Origin: Aristolochia californica
Taxonomy: Eukaryota > Streptophyta > Magnoliopsida > Piperales > Aristolochiaceae
Direction of reading: 5' to 3'
Length of the DNA: 64,000 bases
Assembly (NCBI GenBank): GCA_029961685.1
Contig: JARWKL010000009.1
Span: 9,949,758-10,013,757, forward strand
The notes beneath the pieces are model-generated. The model did not search any database. It was not told the DNA's origin and saw nothing but the letters and a program-made list of their open reading frames with translations. Shown piece after piece: positions 44,844-56,585 of the stretch (its first letter is position 1; every line of letters starts with the position of its first letter). Both the position numbers and the translations under genes were made by a program.

Positions 44844-45219
44844 TGTTATGGACTCCATAGCATCAAGAGTGGTGAACCGGAGAAGAGAAGAGATGGAGTA
44901 AACTTGTATTTCAGTACCTTAGGGGTTTAATTGTAATTTGAAGTTCCATAAGGGTCTAATTGTAATTATAGAACCTTTGATGTTTTCTCTGATCTATTTA
45001 GGGCGTCAAGTGATTGAATGGAAGCAAGCATTAATCAATTAGTCTAAATGAGATCAGGTACTCTCTCTAAAGAGGCCTAAGGTTGGAGCTCCTTCAAAGG
45101 CTCACGTCCCTTCATCATTGGGCATTCCAAGAACCCCAAATCCTTCCCTTCTTTGTCATTCAATCTGGAAGCTAGAGCAGATCGCCGGGTGACTCAATCC
45201 ATGGCTAGAGAGCCTAACA
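44844..45219 (+). repeat. 3' LTR of element C (376 bp)
   Basis: Preceded by the polypurine tract AGGAGGGGGTGA (44832-44843), followed by the TSD TCTTG. Same length as the 5' LTR with scattered substitutions, denser in the last 50 bp. Confidence 0.93.
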
Positions 45220-45224
45220 TCTTG

Positions 45225-45416
45225 TATCACAGTTGCCATAATTTTCTCTTTAAAATTGAGGGGCGCCGATATTAGGGTTTTAATCATCTTAATCCGTGGA
45301 GCATCTCTAATTTCAGCCCTAGAGGTTAGAGAGAAACACATGTAAGTACGATTTCTCTTGTAAACTATTTCATCTTCATAGTGGATTAATATAGCGGTGG
45401 AAGACAGGATATAGTC
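45225..45416 (+). repeat. 3' LTR of copia F, part 2
   Basis: Middle 192 bp of the F LTR, between the TSD of C and the left end of E. Contains the start of a leader-like GGGGCGCCGATATTAGGG motif and GTAAACTATTTCATC. Confidence 0.75.
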
Positions 45417-46142
45417 CGATACGAACCATGTCAACCTGTGACACAACCTGATACCAAATCTAGTAATTGTCCCCAAGACCTTTCAAGTTTTGATGAAAAC
45501 CGTGACCCGTTGCTTAGCAAAGCAAGAACCTTGATATAGTGAAGATGCCACAAACGGAGATGGACAATCCGTTTGATAAGTCAATATTGAACGCCACAAG
45601 GAAATCCTTGATAAGTTCAAAAAGTTCTTTCAAGAACTCAAGAAGAATAATTCTCAATTTCAATAATGATCAAAGGTCTTCCAAATCAATGTACAAGTCC
45701 TCTATTTATAATGGAGGACGTGGTAGAATCTAGATAGAATAAACCCTTTCCCTAATTACATTCAATTAAAGAAAACTATTTACAGTAACTTGATGTAAAT
45801 AGAATCCTAATATAATGTAAACGACATCTACCAAGATATGTTGCCAACTCGTGGATATCCTTGTGGATCCCAAAAAATCTTCTACCTACCCTTCTAGGAT
45901 AGATTGCCAACTCGAGGCTATCCTTGTGGGTCCCACCAACTTGTGCGTCCATGGTCGGTCCCACATTGTAGTAGAGTAAATCTAGCCCATGTCTTCATGG
46001 TGGATCCCACTAGCTTATGACTCCATGGTGGGTCCCACAATATAACAACATAAAACCAACCTATGTTGGTGGGCCCCACTAGTTTGTGACTCCATGGTGG
46101 GTCCCATAATATAACATCGTAAAACAACCTTTGTTTGCATCA
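45417..46142 (-). repeat. 3' LTR of element E (726 bp)
   Basis: Plus strand CGATACGAACCATG to TTTGCATCA. TATA-like CCTCTATTTATAATGGAGG near 45701. Contains repeated units of GACTCCATGGTGGGTCCCA (46010-46110), one more than in the other LTR, which explains its extra length. Confidence 0.9.
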
Positions 46143-46149
46143 TTCCTCC

Positions 46150-47754
46150 CTCTTGAGAAGGATTTGTCCTCAAATCCTCACCATGGTCGATCTTTCTCAT
46201 TTGTTGCAACCTCACTTGATCCTCATATACTTGTTTTGGTGTCATCGGAACTAGAGTGATTGTTTGAAGATTGCGCACGAATGAGTACTTGTTAGTTGAA
46301 GTCGTTAGGCTGCACACATCTGTCAAAATGCATCAATCTTCCTAAGTGGAGATGTCCAGCTTGCATTGGTACCACATCACACAATACCTCATCCTCATAT
46401 TTACCAATTTGAAATGGTACCACAACCTGCTTCATAACCCTTACTTCACCACTATCATTAAACCACTGCAACTTGTATGGACGAGGGTGCTTAAGAGTTG
46501 TGAACCCTAGCTTTTCAATCGTGGAAGTACTAGCAACATTAGTGCAACTACCACCATCAATAATAACACTACATACCTCTTCTTTCACATGGCAGTGAGT
46601 GTGAAAGATATTTTCCCGTTGTACTTTTGCTTGCTCTTCTTTAGCTGGAAAGCTTAAATCACCTTGTGCAACTAGTCCAAGCAACTCACCATTATCTGCC
46701 CCAAACTCCTCATCTCCGATGGAGGCGTCCTCCAATGGTGGCATGTCATCTAGATCCGCTTCGTCTTCGAAATCAATTTCACCATTTTTTTGGATCACCA
46801 TAACTCGCTTGTTTGGACATTGGCTAGCTATGTGTCCTCTCCCCTGAAATTTGAGACATTTATTCTCACTAGAATGAATAAAAAGAGGAATTGATTTACC
46901 TTGAGAAGTCGTGGTAGTGGTGGCTGTTTTGGGCTCTGGTTTGCCCTTGAAGGTGGACAGATTTTTTCTTCTTTCCAAATCCACATAATGGTATATCTCG
47001 ATTGCGTTAGCAATCTCTTGGTTTAAACCATTCAAAAATCTGGCCATTGTCGCCTCTTGATCCTCCTTCACATTGGCTCTAATCATAGCCATCTCCATCT
47101 CTTTATAATAATCATAAACGCTTCGGTTACCTTGATAGAGACCTTGCAACTTGAGGTATCGATTCGGTAGTAATGACTTGGCACATATCGTCGTCTCATC
47201 ACTTTCTTCATCTCATCCCAATTTTCAATAGGACATTCTCCATTCCGCTTCCTGCTGATGCACAACTGGTCCCACCACACAATAGTATAATCAGTAAATT
47301 CAATTGTAGCAATTTTTAACTTCATGAATTCGGAGTAGTCGTGACAATCGAAAACCAACTCCATCTTCTTTTACCACTCGAGGTATGCTTTAGGATCACT
47401 TCTGCCTTGAAAAATGGGGATTTTCATCTTGATACTTCCCAAGTTGTGATCTACCCGGTTCCTAACTTCTCGATTCTGGTCATATCTCCTATGGTTGGCC
47501 ATTGACATCCTATCATACTCTTCGAAATCTTCAAATTCGCCCATATCCTCAACTTCCCTTCGGTACAACTTGTTCCTCCTTGGGATATTTGGAATAAGTG
47601 ATTGTTGCACCTGTTGTGCTCCCTTTTCTACCCTATCCAACCTCCCATGTATATCTTTTAACTCCTCCCTCATCAGCCGTCTCATCTCCCCCACTAATGC
47701 TTGCAATGGCAGATTCGGAACACCGGATGTTGAAATCTCTTGATCATGCGGCAT
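46150..47754 (-). pseudogene. gag: Gag-protease of element E fused to the pol C-terminus
   Basis: MPHDQEISTSG at 47754, coiled coil (MRREELKD-type), then GRSDPKAYLEW and a TAA. The capsid region follows (VWWDQLCISRKRNGE, MKKVMRRRYVPSHYY), a frameshift near 47150, NRSVYDYYKEMEMAMIRANV, MARFLNGLN, and a CCHC knuckle with Gln for the second Cys (CLKFQGRGHIASQC). Protease: SVIIDGGSCTNVASTSTIEK with DGGS, and HLHLGRLMHFDR. It then runs through YSFVRNLQTITLVPMTPKQV straight to HGEDLRTNPSQEGG, the usual end of such polyproteins. RT, RNase H and integrase are absent. The polypurine tract AGAGGGAGGA is coded in the last codons. Confidence 0.87.
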
Positions 47755-47759
47755 GATTG

Positions 47760-48611
47760 AAAATCTGCAAGGTTAGAAAAACATTCAAAAGAGAATAGGT
47801 CAAGTACTGTTTTTTTTTTTTGCTTTGACCCAAGTTGACCTGGGTTGACTTCGTTCAGTCAACGCGGTCCGGCGCGAGACTCAGCTCACTGAGTTGAAAA
47901 GGCCCGACCCGAAGCTGATTAAATATTTCCTTACTTAGGAAAAATTTTGATCGGGCAACAACATCTTCTTACTTCTTTCCTTCTGCCGATCCATCCTGAA
48001 CAGTGCGGCGTCGATAAGTTTGGGCAATTTGTCGACAGCTGAGCCTTCCCTCACGGCACTGAAAATGGTGGGCGACGGTCGTCTATTGTTCTCACAGCAC
48101 CGAACAGAGCTAAAGACGGTCTTTGTCTTCCTTATGGTACCGAGACTAGAGATGACAATCCAGTGGATCTCCGAGGATAAAGGAATGTCAGATTGGATTC
48201 CCGAAAGCTCTGTGATAATCCGACGGGCTCAGGGGCCGTTGTCTTCGTCGGTGCAATTTTTTTTTCGTCGTCTTCTTTGGCACCTGCGCCGAACAAAGCT
48301 TCTCTTCTCCGGCAACGACGTCGAGAAGGCTTCTCCTTCTTCGGCAACGACACGAACAAAGATGCAAAAAAATAAACTCCTCCTTCTCTTTCGCAAGCCT
48401 CAACAACAACCTTTCTCTGTCTTTTTTTTCTTCTTCTTCTCGGCAACGACTAAGCTTCTTCTTCATTCATTTTTTTTCTTCTTCTTCTCGGCTTCAATCG
48501 TTCATTTTTTTCGGTTTTTTTCCTCCTTCTCTGCAATGCCTAAATTAGACGTCGTCTCCTCTTTTTTTTTATGAAAAAAATAAAACAAAATGGATAGACA
48601 AACCTGATAAA
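47760..48611 (-). other. Leader of element E
   Basis: Between PBS and gag. Contains GTTGACCTGGGTTGACTT repeats (47826-47850), AACTTAGGAAA and TTTT/TTC-rich tracts (48240-48530). A plus-strand ORF 48020-48574 is low-complexity (Phe/Ser-rich) and antisense; I do not call it a gene. Confidence 0.6.
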
Positions 48612-48628
48612 CCAAAGCTCTGATACCA
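48612..48628 (-). promoter_or_regulatory. Primer-binding site of element E
   Basis: Minus strand TGGTATCAGAGCTTTGG, two bases past the LTR end; 12-base match to the initiator-Met complement. Confidence 0.85.
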
Positions 48629-48630
48629 AC

Positions 48631-48761
48631 TGATATGAACCACGTCAACCTATGACGAAACCCGATACCAAATCTGGTAATCGTCCCCAAGACCTTTCAA
48701 GTTTGGATGGAAACAGTGACCCGTTGCTTAGCAAAGCAAGAACCTTGGTATAGTGAAGATG
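48631..48761 (-). repeat. 5' LTR of element E, part 1
   Basis: Plus strand TGATATGAACCACG to TAGTGAAGATG, aligning with 45417-45547 of the other LTR. Cut by element D at AGATG; resumes at 53860. Confidence 0.92.
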
Positions 48762-49137
48762 TGTTAGGCTTTCTAGCCATGGATCGAGTCACCCGATGAT
48801 CTCCTCTAGCTTCCAGATTAAATGACAAAGAAGGGAAGGATTTGGGGATCTTGGAACGCCCAATGATGAAGGAACGTGAGCCCTTGAAGGAGCTCTAACC
48901 TTAGGCCTCTTTAGAGAGAGTACCTGATCTCATTTAGACTAATTGATTAATGCTTGCTTCCATTCAATCACTTGATGCCCTAAATAGATCAGGGAAAACA
49001 TCAAAGGTTTTATAATTATAATTAGACCCTTATTGAACTTCAAATTACAATTAAACCCCTAAGGTACTGAAATACAAGTTTACTCCATCTCTTCTCTTCT
49101 CCGATTTGCCGCTCTTGATGCTATGGAGTCCATAACA
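48762..49137 (-). repeat. 3' LTR of element D (376 bp)
   Basis: Plus strand TGTTAGGCTTTC to GAGTCCATAACA. Bordered by the polypurine tract on its right (plus strand TCACCCCCTCCTGAA). Confidence 0.93.
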
Positions 49138-52100
49138 TCACCCCCTCCTGAATAAAGAGCTTGTCCTCAAGCTCGAAAGTGGGGAATAGAGTTTGGAAGG
49201 ACTCGAGTGTCTCCCAAGAGGCTTCCACCAAGTCCTCGTCAATCCACTGAACGAGCACTCCCAAGCGTTGTTAACTCGCCTTGCTTGAAGGATCTGTGCG
49301 GGAGTGGGCATGGACCTGCCATCTTTGAGAAGAGGCAGAGGGGTATGCAGCAGTGGTGAGTCTCCCTTGAACGGCTTGAGAAGGGAGACATGGAAGACAT
49401 CATGTAGCTTGGCGTCTGGTGGTAGTTTCAATCGATACGCCACAGTGCCAATACGGTGCAGGACCTGGAATGGCCCATAAAATTTTGGAGAGAGCTTATG
49501 GCATTTGGTGGCTGCAAGAGAGAGTTGGTGGTATGGTTGAAGATTGAACCAAACAAATTCTCCGGGTGCAAAGGAAAGGGGATGATTTTCTTTGTCATAA
49601 GTATGCTTCATTGTGGCTTGTGAATGCTGTAACAGAAAGCGGACCTGAGCAAGCATTGCATCTCTGTCGGCTAATGCTTGGTCCAATGCTGCTACCCGAG
49701 AAGACCCCAGTTCATAAGAAAGTAGGCACGAAGGTTCGCGTTCTTAAACGACTCAAAAAGGGGTAGTACCTAGTGCGGTGTGGTATGAGGTATTATAACA
49801 ATACTCTGCCCATGCTAACCAATGAACCCACTATCGGGGCGTGTTCCCCACAAAGCACCGCAAATACATATCCAATGTGCGGTTAACCACCTTAGTCTAA
49901 GGGTGGTATGCTGAAGAAAAGGATAACTTGGAGCCGTGGAGCTTAAATAGTTCCCCCCAGAATTTACTGGTGAAGATAGCATCACGGTCGCTTGTGATGG
50001 TCTTCGGAAGTCCATGGAGGCGGACAATATTATCCATGAAGAGCTGAACGACTTGTGTTGCTGTATACAGATGGCTGAAAGGCCATAAAGTGGGCATATT
50101 TCGAGAACCGGTCTACCACAACAAGAATAATAGATTTCCTGTAGAAGGAGGAAGACCATCGATAAAATCCATTGAGAGATCTGCCCATACCTGTGAAGGA
50201 AGTTGAAGTGGCTGGAGCAAACCGGTGGGTTGTAAGGATTCAGACTTATTCCTCTAACAGACCTGGCACGCTGCAACACAAACATCAATGACCCGCTTCA
50301 TACCCCTCCAATACAACTCCCGACTGAGGTGAAAGTATGTCTTCTACTGGCCCTCATGTGTACTATCATGAAAGGAGGCAATAATGGTGGGAAGGAGTGC
50401 CGACGAAGGATGAAGATATATGTGTTCTTTATATAGAATGAGACTGTCCTGCAGTGTCCAGTTATTGTCCTTGGAATGGTTTTTGATTTGAGCTTGTAAT
50501 GCAAGGAGATCCGGATGATGGCTAGTATCCTGATGGATTGTGTCCAGCAAAAGGGACCTGGGGTGGCTCAGTGCGTGCAGGTGTGAATCCCCCAGTTCTC
50601 TGCGTGACAAGGCGTCTGCTCCCCGGTTGAGATAACCCGGTTTGTATTCCACCTGAAAATTGAATCCCATTAATTTGCTGAGCCAATGTTGTTTTGGGGA
50701 TGTAGTAAGGCGCTGCTCCAATAAGTATTTGAGGCTACAGTGGTCTGTCCAGATCACAAAAGGTCTGCCCCATAGATACGACCTCCAATGCTGCACAGCT
50801 TTGGCCAAACCGATGAGTTCCCTTTTGTAAGTGGCTAACTTGTGATGGTGAGGAGCGAGATGGCGGCTGAAGTAGGCAATGGGGTGTCCCTGTTGCTGCA
50901 AGATGGCACCTATCCCTCCCCTGGATGCATCACATTCTATGATGAAATTTTTGGCAAAGTTTGGCAATTGGAGAACTGGTGCTGACACTAATGCCTATTT
51001 TAAGTTGTTAAACGAAGAGTCCGCCAACTGAGACCACTGAAAGGCATGCTTCTTCAGTAAATTGTGCAATAGTGCTGCTAGGTGACCATATTCTTTGATA
51101 AATCTTCTATAATACCCGACGAGACCAAGGAACCCTTTCAAAGCTGTAATGGAGTGAGGTGTGGGTCAATCCATAATCGATTGTATCTTGCTGAAGTCTG
51201 GTTTCACCCCAGAGGCAGAGATCACATGCCCCAAATAAGCTACTTCAGAAGTGACAAAGTCACATTTGGCTCGATTGAGAAATAAATGGTGTGCTCAGAG
51301 AATTGTGAAAACCTGTCTCAATTGGTGCAAATGTGCTTCCGAAGTTTTGCTATAAACCAGTATATCGTAAAAAAAAAACAAAGACATGCTTCCGTAAGAA
51401 AAGGCGAAATATCTGGTTCATAAGCGCTTGAAAGGTGGACGGGGCATTGGATAGCCCAAATGGCATCACCAAGAACTCGTAGTGACCATGGTGGGTGCGG
51501 AAGGTAGTTTTTTTGACATCCTCCGAATAAACCCGAATCTGATGGTAGCCAGATTTCAAGTCCAACTTTGTAAATGATTGAGAGTCGTGTAGCTCATCCA
51601 ATAATTCATCTACCACCGGAATTGAAAATTTATCTTTGATGGTGCGAGCATTGAGTTCACGGTAATCCACACAAAAGCGCCAAGATTTATCTGATTTTTT
51701 TACCAGCAATACCGGGGATGAAAAAGGAGAATGACTAGGCTGAATAATACCCTGTTGGAGCATTTGTTGACATTGCCTTTCTATCTCATCTTTTTGCACA
51801 TGGGGATAGCGGTAGGGATGCACTACCACTAGTTCTATGCCCATCTTCAAATGAATTCTTTGATCACAAGCTCGTATAGGTGGAAGGTTTGTAGGTTCCT
51901 GAAATAAATCCACATATTCGGCCAACAATGAAGCTAAGTTATCCCCCTTTGAAGGATCCACATAAAGTGTTTGGAGGCTGCATGGCCGCTGGGCGCTAGT
52001 GCCCTGGAGGGTGATCAGATGGCTGTCCTGTTTAAAACTCATGGTAAGGGATTGGAAATCCCATAAGATCAGACCCAATCGTTGTAGCCATTTAATGCCC

Positions 52101-53497
52101 AATACGAGGTCAAAACCAGCCAGCGGTATGACCAAAAAATCCGCTACAATGGAGTGACCCTCAATAGTAAAGGGCACTGCTGAACCAAAACCCACAGTGG
52201 TGACCTTGTCACCGTTAGCCATTGAGACTGATATTCCTGATTTCTACTGTAGTGATAACCCCAACTGGTGTGCTACCTAGCTGCTTATAAAATTATGTGT
52301 GCTACCTGAGTCCACGAGTGCTAGCAGAATATGATGGTTTATGGTGGCGTGGACTTGCATGGTATTTGTGTTGTGCAGGCCTGTCATTGCGTGGAGGGAG
52401 ATTTCTGGTTCCTCCTCCTTGGTTTGGTCCACATCCTCCAAAAAGTCATCCTCTGAGGGGTCTTTTATTTCTACCCAAAAGAGTCTTTTGCATTGATGAC
52501 CCTTGACGAATTTTTTCTTAGGCCCTGAGCCCTTCTCTGAACAATTTCTATTTTTGTGAGACGTTTGATAAATCCCGGTGGTGGTGTAAAGGCTGGTGGT
52601 GGTGTTGGAGGGGGGTTGTGGGGTTGAGGCCTTGGGTTAGTGGAAAAAGGACCATGGGGCTGTGGGCGAGGTGGCCAAGGGGGACGTTTGGTTAATGACT
52701 CTTGGAAGAGGCGCTGTTTGGTGTCCAATGCTCTTGCCAAATTCATGGCGTGGGCTAGGGAGGTGGGGGCTTCCAATTCCACTTCTAGGCGAAGGGGTTC
52801 TTCCAGGCCAGCCGTGAACAAATTGACATAAAGTTTAGGCCGCACCAAATGACTTGCACGAGCAAGTTTTTTCTTGGAACAATTTTTTATATTGTTCTAT
52901 AGTTCCAAGCTGTTTTAGATTGACCAAATCCCCAATTGGGTTGCTGCGAAGCGGAGGACCAAACCGTAACATGCAATTTTCTTTGAAAAATTCCCAATCA
53001 TATACCACAAACTCGTTTTTGAATTGATGAAACCACATAAGCGCTTCATCGAGCATGTGGAAGGCAGCTAATTGAACCTTGCCCTCGGGCAGAGTTCCTT
53101 GATTGGAAAAGAAATGATCACACCTGTGTAACCACATTAAAGGGTTGGAGGACCCATCATACGTTGGAAAATCAAGCTTTGTGAACCTTGGCACGGTAGG
53201 GATTGCTGAATTGATGCCCCCACGAGGTGGAGGTGTTTGGCGCAGGGGAGGAGGTGGTGGCGGTGGATGAGGGTTGAGATGATCTGCTGTGGGTGAGGAA
53301 GATGCCATCTGGATGGAAAGCTGGGTAAAGCCCTCCTCCATTCGGGACATCAACATCTGGAATTTGCCCTCCAGGCCATTGATTTGAGATTGTAGATCAG
53401 CATAGTTCTCTTCCACAAAATTTCGAATTTCTACAGGGGAAGAGGAATCACCAAGGGTGGTTCTGTCTGATACCACGATGTTAGGATCTCTAGCCAT
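49138..53497 (-). pseudogene. gag-pol: Gag-Pol of element D (frameshifts)
   Basis: Gag from the LTR-encoded MARDPNIVVSDRTTL (53497), coiled coil, capsid region and a frameshift near 52840, then a disrupted zinc-knuckle stretch. Protease DSGSTHNFIS (near 52300) has a stop soon after; GFDLVLGIKWL, RT ([20 protein letters not shown]) up to 51380, where a run of ten T (eight expected) and loss of the first catalytic Asp codon break FFDD. RNase H 50988-50640 (CDASRGGIGAIL). Integrase 50600-49800 with stops and frame changes, and the C-terminus 49686-49138. The stop near 51340 truncates RT. Confidence 0.88.
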
Positions 53498-53854
53498 GGA
53501 TCGAGTCACCCGGCGAACTCCTCTAGCTTTCAGATTGAATGACGAAGAATGGAAGGATTTGGGGGTCTTGGAACGCCCAATGATGAAGGAACGTGAGCCT
53601 TTAAAGGAGCTCCAACCTTAGGCCTCTTTAGAGAGAGTACCTGATCTCATTTAGACTAATTGATTAATTCTTGCTTCCATTCAATCACTTGACGCCCTAA
53701 ATAGGTCAGGGAAAACATCAAAGGTTCTATAATTATAATTAGACCCTTATTGAACTTCAAATTACAATTAAACCCCTAAAGTACTGAAATACAAGTTTAC
53801 TCCATCTCTTCTCTTCTCCGGTTCACCACTCTTGATGCTATGGAGTCCATAACA
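53479..53854 (-). repeat. 5' LTR of element D (376 bp)
   Basis: Plus strand TGTTAGGATCTC to GAGTCCATAACA; PBS (plus-strand TCTGATACCA) just left, three bases away. Contains the gag ATG at 53497. Confidence 0.93.
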
Positions 53855-53859
53855 AGATG

Positions 53860-54408
53860 CCACAAATGGGGATGGACAATCCGTTTGATAAGTCGATATT
53901 GAACGCCACAAGGAAATCCTTGATAAGTTCGAAAAGCTCTTTCAAGAACTTAAGAAGAATAATTCTCAATTTCAATAATAATCAAAGGTCTTCCAAATCA
54001 ATGTACAAGTCCTCTATTTATAGTGGAGGACGTGGTAGAATCTAGATAGAAGAAACCATTTCCCTAATTACATTCAATTAAATAAAACTACTTACAGTAA
54101 CTTGATGTAAATAGAATCCTAATATAATGCAAACGAAATCTTCCAAGATATGTTGCCAACTCGTGGATATCCTTGTGGATCCCACAAGATCTTCTACCTG
54201 CCCTTCTAGGATAGATTTCCAACTCGTGGTAATCCTTATGGGTCCCACAAAATCTCCTAGTGGGTCCCACCAACTTGTGCCTCCATGGTCAGTCCCACAT
54301 TGTAGTAGAGTAAATTTTGCCCATGTCTTCATGGTGGGTCCCACTAGTTTGTGACTCCATGGTGGGTCCCACAATATAACAACGTAAAACCAACCATTGT
54401 TCGCATCA
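53860..54408 (-). repeat. 5' LTR of element E, part 2
   Basis: Continues the LTR from 48761 (CCACAAATGGGGATGG...) to TTCGCATCA, then TSD TAGTC. Total LTR length with part 1 is 680 bp. Confidence 0.92.
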
Positions 54409-54413
54409 TAGTC

Positions 54414-54549
54414 TCACCTTGAGGCTTTTCCATAGTGTATTTCTCTTGTATAAATCTTTTTGTGCTTTTCCGTGCTTATTTTTTCGCTTCTTCTGCGTTT
54501 ATTATTATAGCTCTCCTTAGTTTGGAATTAGGAAGTCTAATTCCTAACA
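54414..54549 (+). repeat. 3' LTR of copia F, part 3
   Basis: Last 136 bp of the F LTR, ending TTCCTAACA, complementary to its TGTTA start. Followed directly by the ~830-bp tandem repeat. Confidence 0.8.
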
Positions 54550-56585
54550 CTCCACCAAGATGACATCCAAGCAGAGGTCCATAAGCCTACAAATGACTCT
54601 ATGACTAATCAAGCACTTTTGAAATTACTAATGATCCAAATTAAACTCCTAAGTTAAAAATTACTTACACTCAGCATTGGTGTTATGAGTTTGCAGTTCT
54701 GACAATTTCACCACAAACAAGCACTCGCTTAGCTCTAAAACACTTGTCCAAATTTCCTGTTTTAAAATCATGAGAACAAAAAGAGTTTAAAATAGAGAAG
54801 ATATATTCAGAGTTCCTAAAAGAAATTACTGAAGTCCTTCTAGACACATGCATTCGACTAGAGACCTACCTAGCCAAGTATCTGGAGGCAATGGATAGCA
54901 CAAATACTTAGATTCCATGACCACGGGTGACGACAGAGTACTACAATGCATAATTAACTAAGCACTTCACCATGCTACTTTGACCAGGTAGTTGTGGTGA
55001 TATATTTGACATCTAGAAACGCAAAGAAGATCGAAATTGATGGAGTTTCTGAAGAAGCAAACGGATTTTCCAATTGGGATCTTTGTCATAGTTTCTTTTG
55101 GTATTCACCGTATATAGTGGCACTGATCAAACAAATCTAACCATCATAGATTGGGAAGAGATAACATCTAATGCACCTGTCGAGATCTCCACCCAACTTG
55201 TAAATTCATTTGTTTCTTCACAACCTCCATCCATATTTCAATCTCCTATGCACCCAAAAGTCTTTCATTTACCACATTGCCTTGTCAAAATAGCATCATT
55301 TCTACGAAGAAAATGTCCCAAAAATTTTGCCATCGTAGTAAAGCTTGGATGTTGAGTACTTAGCAAAGTTTGCACACATCCTCCATCAGGATGACATCCG
55401 AGCAGAGGTCCATAAGCCTACGAATGACTCCAAGGCTAATCAAGCTCTTTTATATTTTCAAATGATAATAATTAAACTCCTAAGTGAAAAACTACTTACA
55501 CTCAACATTGTTGTTATAAGTTTGAAGTTTTCAAAAATTCACCACAAACAAGTGCTCACATACTATGAAAACACTTGTCCAAATATCCATTTTTATAATC
55601 ATGACAACATAAATAGTTTTAAATAGAGAAGATATATTCATAGTTTCTAAAATAAATTATAGTAGTCCTTCTAGATGCATCCATCCGACTAGTGTCCTAC
55701 CTAGCCAAGTATCTGGTAGTGATGGACGGCATAAAAACTTAGATTCCATGACCATAGGTGATGACAAAGTACTACAATACATAATTAACTAAGTACTTCT
55801 CCATGCTACTTCTACCAGGTAGTTATGGTGATCGATTTGACATCTAGAAACACAAAGAAAATAGAAATAGATGGAGTTTCTGAAGAATCAAATGGATTTT
55901 CAAATTGGAATCTTTGTCGTAATATCTCCTGGTATTCTCTGTGTATAGCAACATTGATCAAACTGATGTAACTATCATAGACTGAAAAGGGATAACGTCC
56001 GATGCACTTGCCGAGATCTCCTCCCAATTCGTAAATTCATTTGTTTCTTTAGAATCTCCATCCATATTTCAAATTCCTATGCACCAAAATGTCTTCCATT
56101 ACCACACTACCTTGTCGAAATAGGATCGTTTGCAACACGAAAAATGCCCCAAAAATCTGAACTCGAACTAAAGATTGGATGTCGAGTACTCAACGAAGTT
56201 TGCACACATCCTCCACCAGGATGATATCCGAGCAGAGGTCCATAAGCCTACGAATGACTCTACGGTTGTTCAAGCTATTTTGTAAATTCTAATGATTCAA
56301 ATTAAACTCATAAGTCAAAAACTACTTACACTTAACATTGGTGTTAAGAGTTTGACCTTTGCACAAATTCACCACACCGATGAGCTCCCTTACCTAGAAA
56401 ACACTTGTCCAAATTTCTAGTTTTATAATCAAGAGAACATAAAATTGTTTAAAATAGAGAAGATATTTTCAGAGTTTCTAAAAGAAATTATATAAGTCCT
56501 TCTAGACGCATACATCCGACTAGTGACCTTCCTAGCCAAGTATCTGGTGGCGATGGATGGCATAAAAACTTAGATTCCATGATCA
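54550..56585. repeat. ~830-bp tandem repeat, about 2.5 copies
   Basis: The phrase GCAGAGGTCCATAAGCCTAC recurs at 54571, 55402 and 56232, a period of 831 and 830 bp. Other landmarks repeat at the same spacing (GACATCTAGAAACGCAAAGAA; CCATATTTCAAT; TTTGCACACATCCTCCA). The copies differ by scattered substitutions. The third copy stops at about 56585, where copia X begins. No ORF is conserved in all copies. Confidence 0.9.

Larger units (their letters stand above)
40121..45219 (+). mobile_element. Chromodomain-type Ty3/gypsy element C, full-length
   Basis: 5,099 bp, two 376-bp LTRs (40121-40496; 44844-45219), perfect TSD TCTTG (40116-40120; 45220-45224). Domain order as in B. The LTRs differ at more than a dozen positions by eye and coding is full of stops, so it is much older than B. 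It shares its family with D (48762-53854), which lies in opposite orientation. Confidence 0.95.
48762..53854 (-). mobile_element. Chromodomain-type Ty3/gypsy element D, full-length
   Basis: 5,093 bp, two 376-bp LTRs (48762-49137; 53479-53854), perfect TSD AGATG (48757-48761; 53855-53859). Same family as C, inverted relative to it. Coding lesions are fewer than in C. Confidence 0.95.
45417..54408 (-). mobile_element. Ty3/gypsy element E, pol-deleted, split by D
   Basis: LTRs at 45417-46142 (3' LTR) and 48631-48761 plus 53860-54408 (5' LTR, split by D). Perfect TSD TAGTC (45412-45416; 54409-54413). Interior 46143-48630 holds only gag, protease and the last codons of the polyprotein. The left LTR starts CG, a mutated TG. 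It lies in the LTR of copia F. Confidence 0.93.
39250..54549 (+). mobile_element. Tnt1-like Ty1/copia element F, 3' end, split by C and E
   Basis: RT end and RNase H (39250-40040), then a 3' LTR in three parts: 40055-40120, 45225-45416 and 54414-54549. Removing C and E with one copy of each TSD gives a 394-bp LTR, TGTTAAGAG to TTCCTAACA. The 5' side is cut by LTR R. The right flank is the ~830-bp tandem repeat, into which F was probably inserted. Confidence 0.85.

Noticed and set aside
48020..48574. 184-codon plus-strand ORF
   Set aside because: Antisense to the leader of E, Phe/Ser low-complexity from TTC/TTT runs.
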